A DNA stretch of 58,800 bases, from contig CACWWZ010000012.1 of the NCBI GenBank assembly GCA_902764705.1, positions 1-58,800 of the forward strand, read 5' to 3'. The notes beneath the pieces were generated by a model that did no database searches, was not told where the DNA came from, and worked only from the letters and a program-made list of their open reading frames with translations. Within the stretch, counting starts at the first letter, position 1. Every line of letters begins with the position of its first letter. The position numbers and the translations under genes were made by a program. The stretch comes from an uncultured Prevotellaceae bacterium. GTDB lineage: Bacteria > Bacteroidota > Bacteroidia > Bacteroidales > Bacteroidaceae. This document shows, piece by piece, positions 49,356-58,234 of this stretch.

Positions 49356-49976
49356 ATGCATATCGCAATAGCTGGAAACATAGGCAGTGGCAAGACCACA
49401 CTTACCAAACTCCTGGCGCATCGTTACGGATGGACGCCGCGTTTCGAACCCGTCGACAACAACCCCTATCTGGCCGACTTCTATGCCGACATGCCTCGCT
49501 GGTCGTTTAACCTGCAGGTGTATTTCTTGAATAAACGTTTCAAGGAAGTGGTAGAGATTTCCAAGTCGAAGGATGTCATCATTCAGGACCGCACCATTTT
49601 CGAGGATGCCCGCATTTTCGCGCCGAATTTGCATGGTCAAGGTATGATGAGCGATCGAGACTTCGAAAACTATTCCGACCTTTTCGATTTAATGATGTCG
49701 CTGGTGAAGTTGCCTGACCTCATGATTTATATCCGTGCCTCCATCCCTACGCTGGTGGCACAGATTCAGAAGCGTGGCCGTGAGTACGAGCAGACCATGC
49801 GTCTCGACTACCTCCAAGGTCTTGAGAAACGTTATGAAGATTGGATAGCTACCTATAAAGGTCCGCTGATTATTGTCGATGGCGATCATTGTAAGTTTGG
49901 TGACAATCCCGAAGACCTCAAGCAGGTTACCGACATGATTGATGCCAAGCTCTTTGGTCTCTTTCCCATGGAATAA
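49356..49976 (+). CDS. Deoxynucleoside kinase (second of two copies)
   Basis: A tandem paralogue of the kinase just upstream, also 206 residues. The P-loop GNIGSGKTT is at 8-16, EPVDNNPYL at 31-39, DRT at 78-80 (IIQDRTIFE) and the lid RGREYEQ follows. The protein ends TMIDAKLFGLFPME-like (DAKLFGLF), where the first copy ends RTLFGLFEL, so the ends diverged around the repeat. The next gene starts three bases after its stop. Substrate cannot be fixed by reading. Confidence 0.88.
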   Translation: MHIAIAGNIGSGKTTLTKLLAHRYGWTPRFEPVDNNPYLADFYADMPRWSFNLQVYFLNKRFKEVVEISKSKDVIIQDRTIFEDARIFAPNLHGQGMMSDRDFENYSDLFDLMMSLVKLPDLMIYIRASIPTLVAQIQKRGREYEQTMRLDYLQGLEKRYEDWIATYKGPLIIVDGDHCKFGDNPEDLKQVTDMIDAKLFGLFPME

Positions 49977-49978
49977 TT

Positions 49979-50701
49979 ATGCAGATAATCTACGAGGACA
50001 ACCATATTATTATTGTCGCCAAGCAGAGCGGTGAGATTGTGCAAGGTGACAAGACCGGTGATACTCCTTTATCGGAGACGGTAAAGGCCTATATCAAGGA
50101 AAAGTATCAGAAACCGGGTGCAGTGTTTCTGGGTGTGGTTCATCGTCTGGACCGTCCTGTCAGCGGGTTGGTGGTCTTTGCCCGCACGTCGAAGGCCCTG
50201 TCGCGACTAAACGATATGTTTCGCAAGGGCGAGGTACACAAAACCTATTGGGCGCTCGTGGAGACCCCCACCAAACCTCCCCAAGGGGAGGCTTCAGATC
50301 ACTCCCCCAGGCACATTGAGTGGCACACCGTGGAGCATTGGCTGACGCGTAATGAGAAGCAGAATAAAAGCTATGCCTACGACCGGGAGGTTCCCGGGTC
50401 GAAGAAGGCGATGCTGAAATACCGCATGATAGGCCATACAGACCGCTATACGCTGTTGGAGGTGAATCTGATGACGGGGCGCCATCACCAGATACGCTGT
50501 CAGCTTTCGGCTATGGGTCATCCCATCAAAGGCGATCTGAAATATGGTGCCAAACGTTCGAATCCTGACGGCAGCATATCGTTGCTGGCTCGCAGAGTGG
50601 AGTTCGTACACCCTGTTTCGAAAGAGAATATCATCGTAGAGGCACCCTTGCCCGACGATAAACTGTGGAGGGAAGTAGTAAGGAGGGAAGGAGTTGAGTA
50701 G
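49979..50701 (+). CDS. RluA-family pseudouridine synthase with palindromic-element insert
   Basis: This 240-residue enzyme isomerises uridine in rRNA or tRNA. The catalytic Asp is D58 in VVHRLDRPVSGL, followed by HKTYWALVE and GRHHQIRCQLSAMGHPIKGDLKYG, as in the RluA group without an S4 domain. Residues 96-112 (TPTKPPQGEASDHSPRH) come from a GC-rich palindromic element at 50264-50310 and break an otherwise normal strand between WALVE and the TVEHWL segment. The frame is kept. The stop TAG is directly followed by the tamB ATG. Confidence 0.88.
   Translation: MQIIYEDNHIIIVAKQSGEIVQGDKTGDTPLSETVKAYIKEKYQKPGAVFLGVVHRLDRPVSGLVVFARTSKALSRLNDMFRKGEVHKTYWALVETPTKPPQGEASDHSPRHIEWHTVEHWLTRNEKQNKSYAYDREVPGSKKAMLKYRMIGHTDRYTLLEVNLMTGRHHQIRCQLSAMGHPIKGDLKYGAKRSNPDGSISLLARRVEFVHPVSKENIIVEAPLPDDKLWREVVRREGVE
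50264..50310 (+). repeat. In-frame GC-rich palindromic element, copy 1
   Basis: The element begins ACCCCCACCAAACCTCCCC and contains the hairpin CCTCCCC-AA-GGGGAGG (50276-50291), then GCTTCAGATCACTCCCCC. About 46 of 47 bases match copy 2 at 51405. The one length difference is a single base. Confidence 0.85.
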
Positions 50702-53700
50702 ATGAAAAAGGCATTCTGGTGGATTCTGGGCATTTTGCTAACTCCGGTGCTGCTGTTTGTAGTACTGACGTTGTTGCTTTATCTGCCTCCAGTACAGAAC
50801 TGGGCGGTGGATAAGGTGGCCGAAGTCGCCTCTGAAAAGACCGGAATGCAGATTAGTGTGGAACACGTAAACCTCTCATTTCCGCTAGACCTTTCTATCG
50901 ATCATTTCCAAGTCATTCACGGAGGGGACACTATTGCCGATATGGATCATATGACGGTAGATGTGCAACTGTGGTCCCTGCTGAAGAAAAAGGTGATTAT
51001 CAACGAGCTGGAAATTACTGACACCAAGCTGAATACCAACGGTTTTGTGGATGCCGCCTGTGTGAAGGGTGACTTCAAGCGCCTCTTCCTGACCAGTAAG
51101 GGCATCGACCTGGATCAGCAAACGGTGGAAGTGAACGGTGCTATGCTGGAAAATGCCCGACTGGACGTGCAGCTGCGCGACTCAGTGCCTGAGGACACGA
51201 CGACAACGCAGAACCTGTGGAAAATCCATGCCGACAGTCTGACCATCATCCAGAGCGATTTGGCGTTGCACCTGTCGGGTAATACCGTTAATGTTGACGC
51301 CCATATGGGAGAGCTGAAAGTCGTAGAGTTGTTGGCCGACTTGGGAAAACCTGAATATAGTGTGGGTAGCTTGACATGGACGGACGGCGCACTACGCTAT
51401 GGGAACCCCCACCAAACCTCCCCGAGGGGAGGCTTCAGTCACTCCCCCTCGGGGGAGACGGAGAGGTGTGTGTTCATAGCACAGCTGACCATGCAGGCAG
51501 GCCCCATCAGGATGGTGAACGACAGCATCAGTGTGCCGCGATTCATGCTGAAGACTCCTGACAGCGACTTGATGGTAGAATTGGATATGCCTCTGTCGCT
51601 GACAGACTCGATCAATCCTGGTAAGATGCGCCTGAAGATGGATGCCCAGTTGGGACGCAAGGATTTGATGCCCTTCCTGACAGCACTGCCTAAAGGTATG
51701 CAGGAACGCTGGCCCCACTATCCGCTGACGGCAAAGGGTGTTGTAAACGGTAATATGGATTATATGGAGTTCTCCGATCTGGACGTGTCGCTGCCTACCG
51801 CCTTTGCCGCAAAGGCCGACGGATTCGTAGCCAAATTGAACGATCTGAAGCACCTGCGCGCTGATGTGACCTTCGATGCCCAGACTCAGGATTTGAACTT
51901 CGTAACGGTAGCATTACCCCGTGACGTGCAGCGCAACTACCGCATTCCCAATGGGATGAGGGCTGCAGGCAGGGTGAAGGCCGATGGTGCTAACTATGCT
52001 GCAGACGTCACGCTGCAAGAGGGTGGGGGTACGGTGAAAGCCAAAGGCACGCTCAATGCCGACGTGATGGGCTATGACGTGACGGCCCAGATCAGCAAAC
52101 TGAATTTGCACCACTTCATGCCGCGTGACTCGTTCTATACTCTCACCGCTAACGTCAGCGCCAAAGGACAAGGAACGGACTTTTTCTCGCCCAGAACCAC
52201 CATGCAGGCTGACGCGAAGATACAGCATTTGGGATACGGACACTGGAACCTGGATAATCTGACCGCCCATGCCGACGTAAGAAACGGATGGGCACGCGCC
52301 GACATCAACAGCGAGAACGAACTGATGAGAGGACAGGTGAGCATTGACGCTTTGTTAAAGAAACAGCAGATTGACGGTACGCTAACAGCCGACATCAGTG
52401 AAATAGACTTGTACACCATGGGACTGACGGAAAATCCGTTGAGTGTGGGGCTCTGCGGGCACATCGACCTGAATAGCGACATGAAGCTGAACCACATGGT
52501 AAGCGGACTCATCGGTGACCTGACCATTAGTGATTCGAGCCACATCTTCCGTCCTGGCGATATCGGACTGCTCATAAAGGCACGTCCTGATACCACTTAC
52601 CTGCGGGCTCAGAGTGGAGACTTTATTGTGAAAGTCGATGCTAGCGGAGACTATGAGAAATTGCTGAAACGCATTACTACACTTGGCGACACGGTGATGG
52701 CACAGATTGACAAACGCATCATTGACCAGCCCGCCATCAGACGGCTGTTGCCCGTGATGAAGATGCACGTCGAGAGCCAGCGCGACAACCCCATCGTAAC
52801 CCTGCTGAATACCAGTCAGGGCGTCGATTTCAAGACATTACTGTTCGACATGAGGACATCGCCTGAGGAGGGCGTTAACGGCAAGGGCTATGTTCACTCG
52901 TTAACCATAGGCGATATGCGACTGGATACCATCAATTTCAGTCTGACACAGCGTAAGGAGCACCTCTCGTTCCAAGGACAGGTCCGTAACAACAAGAAGA
53001 ATCCACAGTTTGTGTTCAATGCGCTATTCGACGGACTCTTCCAAGAACGTGGTGCCACTGTGGGCATGCGCTATTACGATTCTGAAAATCGGTTAGGCAT
53101 CCGTCTGGGAGCCAAAGCTGAGATGGTGGATAGTGGCATCAACCTGCATCTGATGCCTGAGCGCCCCACCATCGGCTATAAGGAATTCAATCTGAACAAG
53201 GATAATTTCGTGTTGCTCGCCCGCAACAATAAGGTAAAGACCAAGATAGACCTGATAGCCGACGATGGAACGGGTGTGAAGATCTATTCCGAAGAGAGCG
53301 ATCCCAGTGCCCTGCAGGATATCACCATCTCGCTGAACAAAGTGAATCTGGGTGAGGTGAGCTCTGTGTTGCCTTACTATCTGCCCCAAATGACGGGACT
53401 GTTGAACGGCGACTATCATGTTATCCAGGACGCTGACGGACATTTTTCGATGGTCAGCGACATGTCGGTACGCGACATGACCTACGAACATAGCACTATC
53501 GGCAATGTGAGTACCGAGCTGGTCTATCTGCAGAAGGAGAACGATGCCCATGCCGTTGAGGCTCGTTTAATGAAGGACGACGTGGAGATAGGACTGTTGA
53601 CGGGTACCTATTATAATAAGGATAACGGAAGGATTGATGCTCGCCTGCTGTTGGAACGCCTGCCGTTGTCGATAGTGAACGGTTTCATTCCTGACCAGTT

Positions 53701-55279
53701 GTTTGGATTCCAGGGTTATGGCGAAGGCGAACTGACTATTAAGGGTACCAATCTGGCTCCTCAGGTCGAGGGAGAAATCTATCTCGATTCCTCATACCTG
53801 GAGAGCATTCCCTATGGTGTGAAACTTCGTTTCGACAACGACCCCGTGCGTATCCGGGACTCGAAGCTGTTGTTGGAGAACTTTACGGTCTATGCACATA
53901 ACAATAATCCACTCAATATTCAAGGCTACGTTGACTTCAGTAATATTGACAAGATGATGGTCAACCTGCGCATGCAGGCACGTGACTACCAGATTATCGG
54001 TGCCGAAGAAAATCCGAAGAGTATTGCCTATGGCAAAGCCTTTGTCAATATCTTTGCCCGTATGAATGGTCCGTTGGACAACCTTTCGATGCGTGGACGA
54101 CTGGAGGTGTTGGGCTCGACAGATATGAATTATGTGCTGCGCGACTCACCACTGACGACAGACAACCATCTGAACGAGTTGGTAAAGTTTACCGACTTCA
54201 GCGACACCACGCAGATTGTTGTCGAACGCCCGGCACTGAACGGTTTCCAAATGGATATGACTGTCGACGTGTCGAATGGCGCCCATGTGATGGCCTATCT
54301 GAATACCGACCATACGAACTACATCGACTTGATGGGCGGTGGCACACTGCGTATGCAGTACACGCCGGCTGACAATCTCCAGTTGCGTGGACGCTATACC
54401 CTGTCGAATGGCGAGATGAAATACTCGTTGCCCGTCATTCCGCTGAAGACGTTTACCATTCAGGACGGCTCGTACATTGAATTCACGGGAGACCCCATGA
54501 ATCCTACATTGAACATTACCGCCACCGAACGTACGAAGGCTACGGTATCGGGCAGTAGCGGTGTAGGACGAAGTGTTGACTTCGACTGTGGCGTGAAGAT
54601 TACGAAGACGCTGGACAACATGGGACTTGAGTTCACCCTCGACGCTCCAGAGGATATGGAACTGCATAGTGAACTGCAGGCGATGGGGTCCGAGCAGCGT
54701 GGAAAACTGGCTGTGACGATGCTGACAACAGGCATGTATCTTGCTGATGGCAATACGGGGGCCTTCTCCATGAACTCTGCCCTGAGCGCGTTCCTGAATA
54801 ACGAGATCAGCAATATTACGGGTAATGCCTTGCGTACGCTCGACCTGTCGATGGGCATGGATAAGACGACGGATGCCTCAGGTAATATGCACACGGACTA
54901 TTCCTTCAAGTTTGCCAAGCGCTTCATGAACAACCGACTGAAAATCACGGTAGGCGGCAAGGTGTCGACAGGTGCAGAATTGCAACAGCGTAACAATTCG
55001 TTCTTCGACAACGTCTCGCTGGAGTATCGTCTCGACCAAACGGCCAACAAATTTATCACCTTGTTCTATGAGAACAACAGCTACGACTGGCTTGATGGCT
55101 ATACCCAGAAGTATGGCGGCGGTTTAACGTGGAGGCGTTCGCTGCAATCGTTCTGGGACATCTTCCGCTTTAAGGACACTACACCACAGCCTGCTCCACG
55201 TAATCCGAATACTCCTGGTGTTCCGAATGAACAGACTCTTCCTACTGATTCCGTTAAACCCACCCATGAGAAAAAATAG
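50702..55279 (+). CDS. tamB: TamB-family translocation and assembly protein
   Basis: This 1525-residue protein spans the periplasm as a beta-taco lipid or protein bridge to the outer membrane. An N-terminal membrane anchor (FWWILGILLTPVLLFVVLTLLLYL) leads an AsmA-like start (VQNWAVDKVAEVASEKTGMQISVEHVNL). Hundreds of residues of beta repeats follow. The C-terminal TamB domain is near 1150-1480 (GRLEVLGSTDMNYVL, GRYTLSNGEMKYSLPVIPLKTFTIQDGSYIEFTGDPMNPTLNITATE). Residues 235-252 (NPHQTSPRGGFSHSPSGE) come from the second palindromic element. It overlaps tamL by 14 bases, the usual Bacteroidota pair. Confidence 0.92.
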   Translation: MKKAFWWILGILLTPVLLFVVLTLLLYLPPVQNWAVDKVAEVASEKTGMQISVEHVNLSFPLDLSIDHFQVIHGGDTIADMDHMTVDVQLWSLLKKKVIINELEITDTKLNTNGFVDAACVKGDFKRLFLTSKGIDLDQQTVEVNGAMLENARLDVQLRDSVPEDTTTTQNLWKIHADSLTIIQSDLALHLSGNTVNVDAHMGELKVVELLADLGKPEYSVGSLTWTDGALRYGNPHQTSPRGGFSHSPSGETERCVFIAQLTMQAGPIRMVNDSISVPRFMLKTPDSDLMVELDMPLSLTDSINPGKMRLKMDAQLGRKDLMPFLTALPKGMQERWPHYPLTAKGVVNGNMDYMEFSDLDVSLPTAFAAKADGFVAKLNDLKHLRADVTFDAQTQDLNFVTVALPRDVQRNYRIPNGMRAAGRVKADGANYAADVTLQEGGGTVKAKGTLNADVMGYDVTAQISKLNLHHFMPRDSFYTLTANVSAKGQGTDFFSPRTTMQADAKIQHLGYGHWNLDNLTAHADVRNGWARADINSENELMRGQVSIDALLKKQQIDGTLTADISEIDLYTMGLTENPLSVGLCGHIDLNSDMKLNHMVSGLIGDLTISDSSHIFRPGDIGLLIKARPDTTYLRAQSGDFIVKVDASGDYEKLLKRITTLGDTVMAQIDKRIIDQPAIRRLLPVMKMHVESQRDNPIVTLLNTSQGVDFKTLLFDMRTSPEEGVNGKGYVHSLTIGDMRLDTINFSLTQRKEHLSFQGQVRNNKKNPQFVFNALFDGLFQERGATVGMRYYDSENRLGIRLGAKAEMVDSGINLHLMPERPTIGYKEFNLNKDNFVLLARNNKVKTKIDLIADDGTGVKIYSEESDPSALQDITISLNKVNLGEVSSVLPYYLPQMTGLLNGDYHVIQDADGHFSMVSDMSVRDMTYEHSTIGNVSTELVYLQKENDAHAVEARLMKDDVEIGLLTGTYYNKDNGRIDARLLLERLPLSIVNGFIPDQLFGFQGYGEGELTIKGTNLAPQVEGEIYLDSSYLESIPYGVKLRFDNDPVRIRDSKLLLENFTVYAHNNNPLNIQGYVDFSNIDKMMVNLRMQARDYQIIGAEENPKSIAYGKAFVNIFARMNGPLDNLSMRGRLEVLGSTDMNYVLRDSPLTTDNHLNELVKFTDFSDTTQIVVERPALNGFQMDMTVDVSNGAHVMAYLNTDHTNYIDLMGGGTLRMQYTPADNLQLRGRYTLSNGEMKYSLPVIPLKTFTIQDGSYIEFTGDPMNPTLNITATERTKATVSGSSGVGRSVDFDCGVKITKTLDNMGLEFTLDAPEDMELHSELQAMGSEQRGKLAVTMLTTGMYLADGNTGAFSMNSALSAFLNNEISNITGNALRTLDLSMGMDKTTDASGNMHTDYSFKFAKRFMNNRLKITVGGKVSTGAELQQRNNSFFDNVSLEYRLDQTANKFITLFYENNSYDWLDGYTQKYGGGLTWRRSLQSFWDIFRFKDTTPQPAPRNPNTPGVPNEQTLPTDSVKPTHEKK
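51405..51458 (+). repeat. In-frame GC-rich palindromic element, copy 2
   Basis: It has the same core as copy 1 (ACCCCCACCAAACCTCCCC, hairpin CCTCCCC-GA-GGGGAGG, GCTTCAGTCACTCCCCC) and continues with CTCGGGGGAGAC, which makes a second hairpin CTCCCCC-TC-GGGGGAG. Copy 1 lacks this end. Copy 2 is therefore the more complete form. Confidence 0.85.
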
Positions 55280-57614
55280 TTTATACATACTCTGCGTGTT
55301 GTTTCTCGTCTCCTGCTCCATGACGAAGAATATTCCTGATGACGACCAGCTCTTCACAGGACTGAAGGCCATTACCTATAGCGATTACGAGAAGAACGAC
55401 AACTTCATCCAGACGCAGGAAGAGGTGGAGGCCGCTTTGGCGACGGCTCCCAATGGTGCCATTTTCGGCAGCAGCTATTACCGCTTGCCGTTCTCGTGGC
55501 GCGTATCTGTATGGAATAAATATCATGATAAGGACACGAAGTTTGCCCAATGGATGACGAAGAACCTTGGTAAACAGCCTGTCCTGATGTCGTGGGTGAA
55601 TCCGGAACTGCGTGCTCAGGTAGCCCAGGGCGTCTTGCGCAATCACGGATATTTTAACGGACAAGTCGGCTATGACATTATCCAACGCAAGAATCCCAAG
55701 ACGGCAAAAATTGCTTACGACGTGCATCCTGGGCGACTCTATCTGTTGGATAGCATAGGCTATTTCGGCTTCCCTGCCTCGGCCGACACGCTGATACGCT
55801 CCACGCTGGACGAGGCTTCTATCCACAGAGGCGATCCCTTTGTAGTGAGCCGTCTTGATGCCGAGCGACAGCGCATCAGCACGCTTCTGCGCAATAACGG
55901 CTTCTACTATTATCAGCCCAGCTATGCCTCGTATCTTGCAGACACATTTGTCGTTGACGGCAAGGCCCAGATTCAGCTGCGCATGGCCAATGATGTCCCA
56001 GTGGAAGCCACTCATAAGTGGTATATCGGAAGGGTAAACATCAATATGAAAAAGACTTTCATGGAACAGATGACGGATTCTATGCATGGGCGATACTTCA
56101 CCGTCCGCTACTCGGGCAAGAAACCTCCTATCCGTATTCGTGTGCTCATGGCCGACATGAAACTGCGTCCCCGTCAGCTTTTCAGTTACGAAAACTACCA
56201 GCAGTCCATTGCCAAGATCAATGCCATGGGACTCTTCTCGATGACCGACTTTACGTTTACGCCCAGGGATACGACAGCCGCATGTGATACACTCGACCTG
56301 ACGCTCAACTGTGTGTTCGACAAGCCTTGGGACCACTATATCGAGACCAACTTCAATGCGCGTACCATCGGACGTATGGGTCCGGAGCTTCGCATGGGTG
56401 TCACTCGCCGTAATGCTTTCCGAGGGGGCGAACTCATCGACATCAATGTTCACGGCTCCTATGAGTGGGCTTCACATGGAGGGTCGCAAATGAATAACTA
56501 TGAGTATGGTGCCGATGCCTCGATAGAATTCCCACGTATCATTGCACCGTTCTTTGGCGGAAACCGAGTGCGGCGCGACAGTCAGGGACGCGTTATCCTT
56601 AAGAGACGCTTTTATTCCACACCTACCACGCTGGCCAAGGCCTCGACGGACATTATCTATCGTCCCAGCTACTACAAGATGCACGTCGTGTCAGGAGAGT
56701 GGACTTATCGCTGGCGGACATCGGCACAGAGTGCCCACGAGTTCTCGCCGCTGACTGTGAAGTATCAGTTTATGAACAGCAAGACCGATGCCTTTGACTC
56801 AATCATGCTTAAGAATCCGTACCTGTTGGCATCGATGGAGGACTATTTCACGCCCGAGATGCGCTATACCTATACTTATACCTCGCCAGCAGGCTTGTTA
56901 CACCCCATCCGCTGGGAGACGACCTTGGCAGAGTCCGGCAACCTCGTGTCGCTGGCCTATGTGCTTAAAGGCAGTTCGTGGAACGAGAAAGACAAGAAAC
57001 TCTTCAAGAATCCCTATTCCCAATTCCTCAAGATAGAGACCGATTTCACCAAGACGTGGACTCTCAATCAAAAGTCGTCGCTGGTGGCCCATCTTAATGT
57101 CGGCTATATCCACCCTTATGGTAATAGCAACTGGCTGCCCATGGTGGAGATGTTCTATGTCGGCGGTGCCAACAGCATTCGTGCCTTCTCTGTTCGCGGT
57201 GTCGGACCCGGTGCCTTCCCTAACCTCGATAATACGAGTTATGGTTACATATTCCAAAATGGTAACGCAAAATTCGTGACGAATCTGGAATACCGTCGTC
57301 AACTCTTCGGCAACCTCTATGGAGCTGTTTTCCTCGATGCAGGTAATGTGTGGTATACAGATGCGACCTTTGGAGATGATGAGACTTTTGACAAGATTTT
57401 CGAGAGAGGCCGGTTTCGTCTGAGTAGCTTCCTCGACGACCTTGCTCTGGGAACGGGTGCGGGCATCCGTTACGACCTTGGCTTCCTTGTGCTGCGTCTC
57501 GATTGGGGCTTGGCACTACATGTTCCCTACAATACAGAAAAGTCCGGATATTTTAATATCGATGGCTTCAAGGGTAATCATACCCTCCATTTCGCCATCG
57601 GTTATCCGTTCTAG
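55266..57614 (+). CDS. tamL: TamA-like outer-membrane lipoprotein (TamL, Omp85 family)
   Basis: This 782-residue Omp85-family lipoprotein has a signal peptide RKNSLYILCVLFLVSC, with the modified Cys at 17. The ATG at 55266 is preferred because it gives the lipobox; the longer frame starts inside tamB. POTRA-like repeats occupy residues 30-340 (YDVHPGRLYLLDSIGYFG, RGDPFVVSRLDAERQRISTLLRNNGFYYY). The 16-strand barrel follows, with the Omp85 signature VGGANSIRAFSVRGVGPGAF near 640-660 and the terminal strand HTLHFAIGYPF. TamL and TamB are the Bacteroidota form of the TAM complex and are thought to assist outer-membrane assembly. Confidence 0.92.
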   Translation: MRKNSLYILCVLFLVSCSMTKNIPDDDQLFTGLKAITYSDYEKNDNFIQTQEEVEAALATAPNGAIFGSSYYRLPFSWRVSVWNKYHDKDTKFAQWMTKNLGKQPVLMSWVNPELRAQVAQGVLRNHGYFNGQVGYDIIQRKNPKTAKIAYDVHPGRLYLLDSIGYFGFPASADTLIRSTLDEASIHRGDPFVVSRLDAERQRISTLLRNNGFYYYQPSYASYLADTFVVDGKAQIQLRMANDVPVEATHKWYIGRVNINMKKTFMEQMTDSMHGRYFTVRYSGKKPPIRIRVLMADMKLRPRQLFSYENYQQSIAKINAMGLFSMTDFTFTPRDTTAACDTLDLTLNCVFDKPWDHYIETNFNARTIGRMGPELRMGVTRRNAFRGGELIDINVHGSYEWASHGGSQMNNYEYGADASIEFPRIIAPFFGGNRVRRDSQGRVILKRRFYSTPTTLAKASTDIIYRPSYYKMHVVSGEWTYRWRTSAQSAHEFSPLTVKYQFMNSKTDAFDSIMLKNPYLLASMEDYFTPEMRYTYTYTSPAGLLHPIRWETTLAESGNLVSLAYVLKGSSWNEKDKKLFKNPYSQFLKIETDFTKTWTLNQKSSLVAHLNVGYIHPYGNSNWLPMVEMFYVGGANSIRAFSVRGVGPGAFPNLDNTSYGYIFQNGNAKFVTNLEYRRQLFGNLYGAVFLDAGNVWYTDATFGDDETFDKIFERGRFRLSSFLDDLALGTGAGIRYDLGFLVLRLDWGLALHVPYNTEKSGYFNIDGFKGNHTLHFAIGYPF

Positions 57615-57683
57615 CTTTTAAAAAGGTAAATCAGCACTCCCTCTCTTAATTATTTACTTAACTTTCGCAAGCTCCTCTTGCTC

Positions 57684-57843
57684 TGTAGATAAAGGGAGTT
57701 AGAAGGAGATAGAAGAAGATAAAAGACGATGGTGAGTACCAATCGTCCATTAGTTTTGCTGCAGAATCACCGCAGATGGAGTATTGTCCTCTATCTTCCG
57801 CCGCTGAATAGCGGCTATCTTCCTTTATCTTCCTATATCTACT
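57684..57843. repeat. Composite inverted repeat built from purine-rich words
   Basis: Words such as GGAGTTAGAAGGAGATAG and AAGATAAAAG (57690-57725) return as inverted forms TATCTTCCTTTATCTTCC (57816-57838). Two tight hairpins lie inside: GACGAT with ATCGTC (57725-57747) and GCCGCT-GAAT-AGCGGC (57800-57815). No ORF is supported here. Confidence 0.5.
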
Positions 57844-57861
57844 TAACATCCGAAACTTGAA

Positions 57862-57927
57862 GGAACCGTGACAATTCCTGACAATGTGAAGACCATCGGT
57901 GACTATGCCTTCATCGGATGTATCTAA
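57862..57927 (+). pseudogene. Relic of a BspA-type leucine-rich repeat protein
   Basis: Read in frame, 57862-57927 gives GTVTIPDNVKTIGDYAFIGCI and a TAA stop, a near-perfect single LRR_5 (BspA/Treponema-type) repeat. There is no start codon, signal peptide or further repeat around it, so this is probably the leftover end of a deleted surface protein gene. Confidence 0.55.
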
Positions 57928-58234
57928 ACGGGTATAAACAATCAGGAATATCTAATACTAACTATTTGTAAAACACTCATTTTCAATTACTTTTGATTTT
58001 TAGCACTTGATGGCTGGAATTTGGTAGTAACCGAATTTCAGTATATTTTTGCAACGTATTTCTACCGCGAGGAATTCACGAGGCCTGAAAATCGTCATTC
58101 TGTGGACTCAGTTGACAATGGGTTACGACGGGGTGCAAATGGTGACAAAACAGGACGGACGGATTCGGAGAGAGTTTTGACTCAACGGTAGGGAAAAAGA
58201 AAATGTACGTTGAACCATCAAAAGTGACAAGAAA
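57928..58234. other. Gene-free stretch with promoter and long leader
   Basis: No ORF is supported in this stretch. It holds the promoter at 58020-58051 and then a leader of about 180 bases to the ATG at 58235. No known riboswitch or tRNA was recognised in the leader. Confidence 0.5.
58020..58051 (+). promoter_or_regulatory. Promoter of the two-HTH protein gene
   Basis: TTTG (58020-58023) and TATTTTTG (58044-58051) are 20 bp apart, an exact match to the Bacteroidota spacing. Confidence 0.6.
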
